Origin: a virus
Strand: one strand, 5' to 3'
Length of the DNA: 39,383 nucleotides
IMG/VR virus record: IMGVR_UViG_3300046003_003425
Coordinates: 1 to 39,383 of that record
Positions 24,001 through 29,990 of this stretch are shown one piece after another. The position numbers and the translations under genes are program-made. Each line of letters opens with the position of its first letter. Positions within the stretch are counted from its first letter, which is position 1. Below the pieces are notes generated by a model. The model ran no database searches and had not been told where the DNA came from. It worked only from the letters and a program-made list of their open reading frames with translations.

Positions 24001-25560
24001 TATGGCACTAGGTGCACCTTGGCCAAAGTCATGCTTGCCCAGGCCCTTCATGTTTGAGATATGCTGGCCTAGCTTGTACCAGTCATATACATCACTGACA
24101 TCAACTTTTACAGTACCCGCTGGCATTGTAGGCGGGGTCTCTGGGCCTAGTGGTTCGTTTAAGTCGCGGTACTTGCCCGGACCTTGTGATGGTTGTGGCA
24201 TACGTGCTTCTGCCATGTTCACACGCCCATCAGCACGTAGCATTTGCGGCTTGCCTTGTGCATCTGTTTTTAGTCGCATGCGGTTTGCGTTTAGTCCCGT
24301 TGCACCAGGACGAACGTCCACACTCAAGGCCATTTCAAAGCGTGGATCATTCTTTTCTGCTTCAGTTGGAATGTAGCCTGAGCTTTCGGCAATTGCTTTT
24401 TCTTTAAAGTATTCTGGATGTGCATCTGCAAAGTTACGCATCACAATGCCAGCCACAGCATGTGCTTCGTTTTCTATATCGCTGCCAGTTTCACCTGCGT
24501 CAGGACCTAGTTTTTTTATCTCGTGCTGGCGGCAATGAGCCAGCTCATGTGCTGTGGTGCGCATGATATCCAACAAGTGTCTGTTGGCCAAGTTAACTTG
24601 CAGAGTATGCGAATCGGGTTGGTACATACCAAAAGAACGATTCTGTTCACTCCAGGCCGGATCATTATGCAACACAATTTCGGGCAAGTTTTCAATGCCC
24701 AAGTAACGTGCTGTATCGTATATGAACTCATCAATAATGTGTTCAGTTGATGGTTCGTCTTCCAAGAACATCTTGGTGCTTGGGTCTACTCCATCTGGAC
24801 TTTCTGTAACAAAACCGTATATAACCGGAGCCGCATGTTTGTTTTTTTCTGCTAGACTCAGTTGCTGATCACGGGCAGCATTTCTAGCGTCAATTAATTT
24901 TTTAATGTAACCTTGATTGCGCAACAGTTTAAATGCAATGTTGTCTGTACCAAACTCACCGTTTTGTTCAAGACCTGTTTGGCGCATGGTTTTAATTTTG
25001 CGCTGCAAATTAGCAATGTGATCGTAGTCACCTGACGCCACAGCAGAGTCAATACGTGCAGATAAATCTTGTACTTTGTCTCTTACTGCGCTGTCGTTGA
25101 TTTCTGCACGGCGGCGTTTGGGCACACTCAGCCAGCTGTTGCGTAACAGGCTGTAAACACCTTGTGAGTGGTGTTCTTCATCGCTGGGTTGTACGTATAA
25201 CTCTACGTCTGAGCCACCAATTTTGATATTGTGTTGATCGTTGTACTGATACTTTTTGGCATCAAAAAGCTCACGGAATACTTCGTCGTATTTTGTATCA
25301 GGGATATCTACCACTAGATGTAGATCAATGTCTGATTTGTCAGTATAACTGTATGCTGCGTTGGACCCTGATATTGTGATATCTTTAACTTGTAGGTCTT
25401 CTACTCCAAGAAACTCCTGGAAGTCTTTTGCAACTTCAAGGAGTTTTTCTTTTACTTGTGGATGTAAATGTTCGCTATTGTCCCACAAACGATGGTTTAA
25501 TCGATCATGGAACTTGATAGCGTCGCCTAGGTTAAATGTGTCCAGTTCAAGAATATTCAT
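21073..25560 (-). CDS. Giant multidomain protein: nucleotidyltransferase, zinc metallopeptidase-like and amidoligase domains plus tandem repeats
   Basis: A 1495-residue protein. (1) Residues ~1-240 form a nucleotidyltransferase-fold domain with G65-S66 and SDIDLH, Asp77 and Asp79 as metal ligands. (2) Residues ~254-392 form a zincin domain with HELAH (338-342) and Glu365 in an ENEAHA helix. (3) Residues ~452-575 are an unassigned domain. (4) Residues ~600-1060 are an amidoligase-type (glutamine-synthetase-fold) domain: GMEFEM (611-616), EPDGSLEP then GLEFVSPPL (824-846), TGLHINI (873-879) and DGHIEFRSPGGD (967-978). (5) Six divergent repeats occupy ~1068-1490. VTE (251-253), IAE (390-392), MAE (449-451) and LAE (573-575) fall at domain borders, suggesting proteolytic release of each domain. 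The function as a whole is unknown. Amidoligases form amide bonds to peptides or cell-wall material. Confidence 0.8.
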   Translation of the reverse strand: MNILELDTFNLGDAIKFHDRLNHRLWDNSEHLHPQVKEKLLEVAKDFQEFLGVEDLQVKDITISGSNAAYSYTDKSDIDLHLVVDIPDTKYDEVFRELFDAKKYQYNDQHNIKIGGSDVELYVQPSDEEHHSQGVYSLLRNSWLSVPKRRRAEINDSAVRDKVQDLSARIDSAVASGDYDHIANLQRKIKTMRQTGLEQNGEFGTDNIAFKLLRNQGYIKKLIDARNAARDQQLSLAEKNKHAAPVIYGFVTESPDGVDPSTKMFLEDEPSTEHIIDEFIYDTARYLGIENLPEIVLHNDPAWSEQNRSFGMYQPDSHTLQVNLANRHLLDIMRTTAHELAHCRQHEIKKLGPDAGETGSDIENEAHAVAGIVMRNFADAHPEYFKEKAIAESSGYIPTEAEKNDPRFEMALSVDVRPGATGLNANRMRLKTDAQGKPQMLRADGRVNMAEARMPQPSQGPGKYRDLNEPLGPETPPTMPAGTVKVDVSDVYDWYKLGQHISNMKGLGKHDFGQGAPSAILSFGDEETEHKYIKDLEKTGLTTTDIDPKDPKQPKGMPRQKTDPTYNVGENALAESLLQELELFEEQDLFEINMGSKSLRKEAAKTGAIAGMEFEMIVPNTEGNDDGDLEPDYDNYDERCRSIDDAVQFFYDGDYNGRREVERLRERMQNDFQEWLSDKLYQDWERGGEEYLEEWVPNNVDESEWNPDGLEGEARTEALEEYIAKLHADPGSSDAFEEFQEENRDSYDESDWLDAEDLDRMSGVENAYEISWPHWTTVGGGEASIEDVAQEFENAIGRDTRASGNYHSGSVQRPSPTAQHYIVEPDGSLEPDNSGDTGLEFVSPPLPIDDILSDLNKVKAWAKEYGCYTNDSTGLHINISVPDYSRENLDFVKLALLMGDEYILDLFGRVGNTYAKSAMKLVKEKVRENPDAAKQLLDKMKGNLDALATKAIHSGITSKYTSINTKDGHIEFRSPGGDWLDDNFDKIENTLLRFTVAMSAALNPDAYRQEYQKKLYKLLTADQKDSDTIKYFAQYAAGELPKAALRSFVKQAQLERKVKRGETINQKMWWSVTNPPQSSAGIEVVATSREDAIAQALGPDGYPSWANTRQSVVAKPLRPFEDTSLDKPFVWKVQGTDSPYQRQGIEVVASSELEAMQKARRRWNLNIGTTPEQEFFRTNRWIATPVRPAEDDNAVTLNGRPSNPDGNWYLKNSDTDEIIYRFNAVNYQDAYVVLQQWKDAHPGDENIVYGTNTDRSQSGRPNDPNGRYAVVPRSDPALYGRSGRRPEYLFRFNMGNPAEQAQGRYILQAWAARNNVVPADYMVVDTEQWDQPADTVQTDVNPLRPTGPGPWEVASRSNNQVYYNPEFTNRGAAETEARTWLSQNGHNPNDFEVRTRQGVSQTTDQAQGGIIDIEPDISPYITPGSTTDLAQQRAAGGFTGAWKVMNVDTGEELYRFSGAGNSQSDANGIALQWIRSNAPNTDLVQIEVVPVMGNT
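21091..22359 (-). repeat. Six divergent tandem protein repeats at the C-terminus of the giant protein
   Basis: Each repeat starts with an aromatic residue plus a short strand (WWSV 1069, VWKV 1130, NWYL 1207, RYAV 1267, PWEV 1350, AWKV 1441). A second hydrophobic strand follows (GIEVVATS, GIEVVASS, IIYRFN, YLFRFN, VYYNPEF, ELYRFS), then a helix of the A-x6-(A/L)-x-W type. Repeats are 60-90 residues apart. Together they look like a string of small beta-beta-alpha modules, as in binding or targeting arrays. Confidence 0.55.
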
Positions 25561-25569
25561 AATGAACTG

Positions 25570-25575
25570 TATTTA
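25570..25575 (-). promoter_or_regulatory. TAAATA late-type box before the giant multidomain gene
   Basis: The minus strand reads GGTAAATACAG, 9 bases before the ATG at 25560, in the 27-base gap after the GT-A gene. Confidence 0.35.
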
Positions 25576-25587
25576 CCTAGGGTTTGG

Positions 25588-26478
25588 TTAGTCAGCTTTG
25601 ACGTCAATACTTGATGCTACAACTTCGCCCACTGGCTCTGCTTCCAGTACTTCTGCAGGCACCGTATGGCCGCCTTGCGGAGTCATGTTAACTACTGGAG
25701 TCATTGCAGCAAAATCTATGCGTAGTTTTTCCTGTGCTTCATGTGAGAATGTGTATGTGCCTGTATGGCGCAACAGCACACGTTTGTCAACCCATACTTG
25801 GCCGCCGATATCACGCCAGTTTTCACAGAATGTCCAGTCTTCTGAGTAGTAGCGGCCTTCGCGAACTGCGGTGTCAAAGTAGGTTTTCATGTAAGGATCA
25901 AGCACTGGATCTAAGCCAATGTCATTCTTGAAGGGCTTGGTAGCAGGGTGTGCATCCAGTTTTTCAAACACATCGCGCTTGATCAACATAAAGCCAGTAC
26001 CTGTTTTGCTTACTTCAATAAGGTTCTGATCTGGTGCAGCTTCGGGCTGGCCAGGGATACCGTTAACACACCATTTGATAGGCATGGATTTCATTGGGTA
26101 CAAGCCGCCAATAACGTCTTTTTGTGCATCCAGCAACACTAACAAATGCCAGGGTTCCCAACCAATGTCAGCGTCCACAAAGAACAAGTGTGTGGATTCT
26201 TTTGTGTGCAAGAACTTGGCACTGAGCGTGTTACGTGCTCGACTAATTAGAGATTCGTTTGTCATGGTTTCCACAGTCCAGTCAATGTTTAATTGACGTG
26301 CTGTATTGGCCCATTTGATAAAGCTCATGAAAGTTGACTCTGTCAACTGCCCACCGTAGCAAGGCATACAAATATGTACTCTTGTGGTGCGCAAATAGTC
26401 TAGGTTAACTTGAATGTTTACCTGACCAGTTTGATCAGGGTTACTTGGGGGTGTAGTTGTTGGTTGGGCGTCTGCCAT
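25588..26478 (-). CDS. GT-A-type glycosyltransferase
   Basis: A 296-residue protein with a disordered N-terminus (~1-22) and then a GT-A core. The core has strand VHICMPCYGG (~34-43), helix NTARQLNIDWTVETM, SLISRARNTL, and the DxD motif in LFFVDADIGW (~98-107; DAD binds metal and nucleotide sugar). TGTGFMLIKRDVFE (~156-169) and a SEDWTFCENWRDIGG region (~212-226) follow, the latter carrying the acidic catalytic residues typical of family 2-like enzymes. The C-terminal tail is unstructured. It probably glycosylates a virion or host surface component. It has its own late-type box and a CGGAGA site upstream of the ATG. Confidence 0.8.
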   Translation of the reverse strand: MADAQPTTTPPSNPDQTGQVNIQVNLDYLRTTRVHICMPCYGGQLTESTFMSFIKWANTARQLNIDWTVETMTNESLISRARNTLSAKFLHTKESTHLFFVDADIGWEPWHLLVLLDAQKDVIGGLYPMKSMPIKWCVNGIPGQPEAAPDQNLIEVSKTGTGFMLIKRDVFEKLDAHPATKPFKNDIGLDPVLDPYMKTYFDTAVREGRYYSEDWTFCENWRDIGGQVWVDKRVLLRHTGTYTFSHEAQEKLRIDFAAMTPVVNMTPQGGHTVPAEVLEAEPVGEVVASSIDVKAD

Positions 26479-26502
26479 GTTTTCTCCGTGTTAAAGATGT
26501 AG

Positions 26503-26508
26503 TATTTA
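26503..26508 (-). promoter_or_regulatory. TAAATA late-type box before the GT-A gene
   Basis: The minus strand reads CTGTAAATACTAC, 24 bases before the ATG at 26478, in a 63-base gap. A TATACT lies just upstream but has no convincing -35 partner. Confidence 0.35.
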
Positions 26509-26541
26509 CAGAGTATAACATGCGGTAATATTTTTTCCTAG

Positions 26542-27120
26542 TTATTTGATGCCAATAACCATAAAGCGGGAGTATTCAGTTTCAGGGTCTTCTAGCTCTA
26601 AACTGCCTGAATATAACACTTGATCAAGAGGAAATGTTTGTTGTATATCTTCAGGGTTGCGGAATTGGTTGTCTTCAACATGATCTCGAGCTTGCATCAC
26701 AACCATGGTACCTGCGGGAATATTAGTAAACCAGTCTGTGCCCGGTATATCTATGAGACTGGTGTTGACCACTGCACTGCTATCAGTAAGCTGTTGATAG
26801 TTTAAATCATTAGCATCCTTGAGCATAAACTCTATATTGTCGACCCCACGTTGGTCTAACATTTTTTTACCGACTTGCAGAAATTCTTTGTTGGTTTCTA
26901 CGTTGATAATTTTATCAACATCAACTTCGGGTGCCACGGTCAACAACATAGCCAAATTAGAATACCAAGCACCTAGCACATACATGGTATCAACATGATT
27001 GGTAATTTTGCCAAGTTCTCTAATCAGCCACAGTTTGCTGAATACTAGGTCAGGAGTGTAGCTACCTTCCAGGCTATAACCAGAGCTTTCTTCTAGGTTA
27101 TAAACTTCGTTGATTTTCAT
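26542..27120 (-). CDS. SAM-dependent methyltransferase-like phage protein
   Basis: A 192-residue protein with class I methyltransferase order. Strand MYVLGAWYSNLAMLL (~46-60) stands in for the glycine-rich motif I. IINVETNKEFLQVGKKML (~71-88) has the acidic ribose-binding residue, VDNIEFMLKDANDL (~93-106) is the post-motif and VVNTSLIDIPGTDWF (~117-131) is motif IV. The C-terminal YSRFMVIGIK is the last strand. The N-terminus MKINEVYNLEESSGY is similar to the short targeting-like peptides of other proteins here. The first residue overlaps the stop of the nucleotidylyltransferase gene. The substrate is unknown; residues for RNA, DNA or protein cannot be distinguished. Confidence 0.65.
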   Translation of the reverse strand: MKINEVYNLEESSGYSLEGSYTPDLVFSKLWLIRELGKITNHVDTMYVLGAWYSNLAMLLTVAPEVDVDKIINVETNKEFLQVGKKMLDQRGVDNIEFMLKDANDLNYQQLTDSSAVVNTSLIDIPGTDWFTNIPAGTMVVMQARDHVEDNQFRNPEDIQQTFPLDQVLYSGSLELEDPETEYSRFMVIGIK

Positions 27121-28337
27121 TTCTTACGGCCAGCACAGTGAGCACGTTGACTAAAGCCTCGGGGGCTGGCACAGTTGATACTGCTTTTGTATTTCTGACT
27201 CCATTTTTCGTCAATGTAGTCTTCGTCAATGGGTTGGTTCTCACGTTCTTGATAACTAGCAGTCATCCCACCCACAAAGTTTTGCCCGTCCATCTCTGCT
27301 ACATTTTGCTCTTCTAATGTGGGAACAATATCGTATATTATAGGAACGCCATATTTCTTTAATAGCCCACCGTAATATTCACCTGCTTTGTCGCCTTCCC
27401 AGCTTGTGGGGGCGTGCATTGCAGTAACAAATCCTTTTAGAGGAATCTTTTGTTTGGTGCGTTCTTCACTCTCTCCGCGCCCTGCTGCCCGTGCGCCAGT
27501 TTGTGTAGTTGGATCAACATACGGTTCTAACTTGATGCGTTGACGTACAGCATTTTGATCAAGATCAAATTCAACGAATTCTCCTCCCCAACTACCGTAG
27601 TCCAATCTAGAATCTCGTGTTAGGCTAAGGTACCCTGCGGTGGTCGGAGCAAGGTATCCAGATTGTAGTATAGCATCCAAGCTCATTAATGGAGTTGAGT
27701 GATACAACTTGGCATACTGACTAGGAGCAACAGCTTCTGTCACCCCTTGCTCACTGCCCATTGCTGTGTCCAACAGTTTGACTACTGTAGCAGCCAGCTT
27801 GGGATTGCTTTGTGTCTTTGGATACAAGCTCATTACAAGAGCTGTTTTACGCTTTTCGTTTAGTGTGGGCCATGCAGTACGAATCTCTGTAGCCGACGTC
27901 ATGCCTGGACCAAATTCTACTGTGGGCAAGTAAGCCATGTAAGCATGTTTGCCAAACGGTTCCAGTCGCTTTGCACTCAGCAAGGGTTGCAGGTATGCTG
28001 GTGATCCGTCTTTTTTGTTGCCGCCTGCTTGTGGAGGTTTTGTTTTGTCTTTTTCTGAGCGTACAAAAATCAGTGAATCTACATCAGGGTTGAACTGACT
28101 GGTAATTTCTTCTGCACGGAAAGGACTCTTGACCTGTACAAAATGCCCGGGTTCAACTCCTGCTAGTTTGGCCAGCTTTTCTTTGATTGCAAAAGGGAAA
28201 GGTCTCGTGGAAGTGTCGTTGGTTGCAGCAACAAACACCTCTGCATCAGGAAATGCACGGCGTGCTGAATTGTAAAGGGCTGCGTGACCTGCGTGGAATG
28301 GGTGGAAACCACCGGGCATAACGACTATTGTACTCAT
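27117..28337 (-). CDS. Nucleotidylyltransferase (HIGH-type) fused to an ADP-ribosyltransferase-like domain, candidate packaged polyprotein
   Basis: A 406-residue protein. Residues 1-~195 form a cytidylyltransferase-fold domain with GGFHPFHAGH (9-18), the (H/T)xGH adenylylation motif, and SATEIR (148-153), the second conserved motif. After the site Gln-Gly-VTE (197-201) a domain at ~205-340 follows. It has KLYHSTPL (210-217), LSLTRDSRL (237-245) and GESEER (288-293), in the order H/Y, STS-like and ExE of arginine-type ADP-ribosyltransferases; this second call is tentative. After Gln-Asn-VAE (344-348) a short tail ends in INCASPRGFSQRAHCAGRKK, a compact Cys/His element. The start codon is the ATG at 28337 with a TAAATA box directly upstream. 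Confidence 0.7.
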   Translation of the reverse strand: MSTIVVMPGGFHPFHAGHAALYNSARRAFPDAEVFVAATNDTSTRPFPFAIKEKLAKLAGVEPGHFVQVKSPFRAEEITSQFNPDVDSLIFVRSEKDKTKPPQAGGNKKDGSPAYLQPLLSAKRLEPFGKHAYMAYLPTVEFGPGMTSATEIRTAWPTLNEKRKTALVMSLYPKTQSNPKLAATVVKLLDTAMGSEQGVTEAVAPSQYAKLYHSTPLMSLDAILQSGYLAPTTAGYLSLTRDSRLDYGSWGGEFVEFDLDQNAVRQRIKLEPYVDPTTQTGARAAGRGESEERTKQKIPLKGFVTAMHAPTSWEGDKAGEYYGGLLKKYGVPIIYDIVPTLEEQNVAEMDGQNFVGGMTASYQERENQPIDEDYIDEKWSQKYKSSINCASPRGFSQRAHCAGRKK

Positions 28338-28343
28338 AATGAG

Positions 28344-28349
28344 TATTTA
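28344..28349 (-). promoter_or_regulatory. TAAATA late-type box before the nucleotidylyltransferase gene
   Basis: The minus strand reads GCTAAATACTC, 6 bases before the ATG at 28337. Same form and spacing as the boxes at 14438 and 29335. Confidence 0.35.
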
Positions 28350-28352
28350 GCG

Positions 28353-28793
28353 TTACAAGTTTTCTAGGAGCCAAAGATAAACAGGGGTGGTGAACTTGAA
28401 TCTAACAACACCGTTGCAGCCTAGGCGGCCGTAACAGCGTTCCGTAACAGTTTTGCCAGAGCCGTTAAAATTATGAGTATATTCTGCTAAAGTGCTAAAA
28501 AGAAGGTCAATATCAATCCCATCAATAGTCAGCTGATCAACGCTGATCAAGGCATCTTGTACGATTTCGCCGGATTCTGTGATTTTGGTATGTTCAGGCA
28601 ACTTGCCAGTTAACTCAATTTCTAGCACATGTTCGCCATCATCATCATCAGAGCATGAGAATGATACTGTAGTGGTTTCTTTTAAATGATCAGTTTTGAA
28701 CACACTTGTGTTATCAAAACGAACTTCTACACCTAGCGGGGCATGAGGCGCAGTAGTACCAAGATTGAATGTGATAGGGATTTTGGTAGTCAT
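28353..28793 (-). CDS. Beta-rich phage protein, possible virion or carbohydrate-binding protein
   Basis: A 146-residue protein starting MTTKIPITFNLG at the ATG at 28793. An upstream in-frame extension is less likely because this ATG lies one base after the preceding stop. The sequence is almost entirely beta strands with acidic loops (SFSCSDDDDGEHVLEIEL, ~50-70; ISVDQLTIDGIDIDLLF). The DDDD loop is a potential calcium site. It pairs with the next gene, also beta-rich, so both may be parts of a fibre, baseplate or adhesion assembly. I cannot name a family. Confidence 0.6.
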   Translation of the reverse strand: MTTKIPITFNLGTTAPHAPLGVEVRFDNTSVFKTDHLKETTTVSFSCSDDDDGEHVLEIELTGKLPEHTKITESGEIVQDALISVDQLTIDGIDIDLLFSTLAEYTHNFNGSGKTVTERCYGRLGCNGVVRFKFTTPVYLWLLENL

Positions 28794-28794
28794 A

Positions 28795-29160
28795 TTAGTA
28801 TGTAATTGTAACGGAATTAATAGTGCCGCCAGAGAATCCTTCAATTCTCAAACGCATCCAGGTAAAGTTTCCTGTGATACTGGCGGGATGATAATCAGTA
28901 AGCGGAATTGTTGAACCGTCACCATATATGTATGCGTCAAACCAGTTGGCGCTGTCTGCATCTGCGTCTAGTGTGGCTTCTACAGTGATGTCACCTTCAA
29001 ATTCTGTCACACTAAAAATAACAGTTTGCACGGATCCGCGGCCTTTGTAATAGTTTGCTGCTTGCACAGCATCAGACAACCAGTCTTGACTAGAGCCATC
29101 GTAGTTACCCGAAGCTGTTCCGTAAACTGTTGTATCTAAAACTGTGTAAGTACTGGCCAT
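28795..29160 (-). CDS. Beta-rich phage protein, likely virion component
   Basis: A 121-residue protein with Thr/Ser/Asn/Gly-rich beta strands (YTVLDTTVYGTASGNYDG at the start, FTWMRLRIEGFSGGTINSV at the end), typical of tail-fibre, baseplate or head-decoration proteins. There is no signal peptide. It begins at an ATG overlapping the TAA of the small gene before it (TAATG) and is followed after one base by another beta-rich protein, forming a small structural-type cluster. Confidence 0.6.
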   Translation of the reverse strand: MASTYTVLDTTVYGTASGNYDGSSQDWLSDAVQAANYYKGRGSVQTVIFSVTEFEGDITVEATLDADADSANWFDAYIYGDGSTIPLTDYHPASITGNFTWMRLRIEGFSGGTINSVTITY

Positions 29161-29327
29161 TATGCTCGTTCAACTTCCACAACAACGCCTGATCCCAGTA
29201 ACTCTTCAGCTACTGATTGCAGTGCATCACAAATATCGTTGGTGGCAACGAGTTCAGAACCTTGGTCCTTTTCCTTGATCAATTTTGAGAGTTTGATCAC
29301 AACTACTTCTTCGTGAATTTTTGCCAT
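29160..29327 (-). CDS. Small helical protein, unknown function
   Basis: A 55-residue gene. It reads MAKIHEEVVVIKLSKLIKEK... and ends GVVVEVERA, with an acidic central helix (DALQSVAEELLG). A TAAATA box lies 7 bases upstream of its ATG. It ends in a TAATG overlap with the next gene, and both junctions are of the kind used by real genes here. No family is recognised. The size and fold pattern would fit a small transcription or assembly regulator. Confidence 0.55.
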   Translation of the reverse strand: MAKIHEEVVVIKLSKLIKEKDQGSELVATNDICDALQSVAEELLGSGVVVEVERA

Positions 29328-29333
29328 AGTAAA

Positions 29334-29990
29334 CTATTTAGCCTGTATAGGCATGGTTTTGCGAATTAAGCCCGGGACCACTAGTTCTAGAAGTAGCAGA
29401 TCTCTGGGATCGTCATGATCAATAAAGAAGTGACTCATGGTGTAGAATCTATCCCATGTTTCTAATCTGTTTTTAAACAATGGTGTAAAGTCATAGCATT
29501 CTGTGCGATTTAACAAAAATTTACGCAACACTGGTGTCTGTCCTTCCGGGATCCACTTTTCTTTTAGATATGTGCGGAACTTGCGTTTTGGTTCTTTCAA
29601 AAACACAACATTCTCGGGCAAGCACACATCTGCTTGAACTACTGGACCTAGTATAACATACGGTGCTGAGACTACGTTTTCTAGATCTTCAAGACTGTTA
29701 GTGTAAATGTATACATGATTGTAGTATACCATTTTTTTGTATGATTCTTTAAATGCAAGCAATCGATCGCACATGTCGTGAAGATTGGCCAGTTGCTCGG
29801 CATCAGGGCCTGGCTCTCCCCAACGATTAATTCCGTTGCGGCCAACGTAGCGAACGTTGAGGTATTTGTCTATGTGTTTGTGTGACAGAACTCGCAATGA
29901 ACTAGCGTCACGTATATAAAATTGTGTTGCATAGCAGTAGTCTCTGTAATAAAGACTACTGCGTGGAGACGATTTAAAAATGTTAAACAT
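29334..29990 (-). CDS. Conserved-looking phage protein, unknown function
   Basis: A 218-residue protein read from the ATG at 29990 (an in-frame upstream start would overlap the clp gene much further). It is rich in aromatic and basic residues, with clear secondary structure (SLYYRDYCYATQFYIRD, ASSLRVLSHKHIDKYL, MVYYNHVYIYTN, YVILGPVVQADVC) and a C-terminal helical region (LLLLELVVPGLIRKT). The first 8 bases overlap the clp stop. No catalytic motif is obvious. Basic surface segments suggest nucleic acid binding, but that is only an impression. Confidence 0.6.
   Translation of the reverse strand: MFNIFKSSPRSSLYYRDYCYATQFYIRDASSLRVLSHKHIDKYLNVRYVGRNGINRWGEPGPDAEQLANLHDMCDRLLAFKESYKKMVYYNHVYIYTNSLEDLENVVSAPYVILGPVVQADVCLPENVVFLKEPKRKFRTYLKEKWIPEGQTPVLRKFLLNRTECYDFTPLFKNRLETWDRFYTMSHFFIDHDDPRDLLLLELVVPGLIRKTMPIQAK
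29335..29340 (-). promoter_or_regulatory. TAAATA late-type box before the 55-residue gene
   Basis: The minus strand reads GCTAAATAG, overlapping the stop of the upstream gene and lying 7 bases before the ATG at 29327. Confidence 0.3.
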
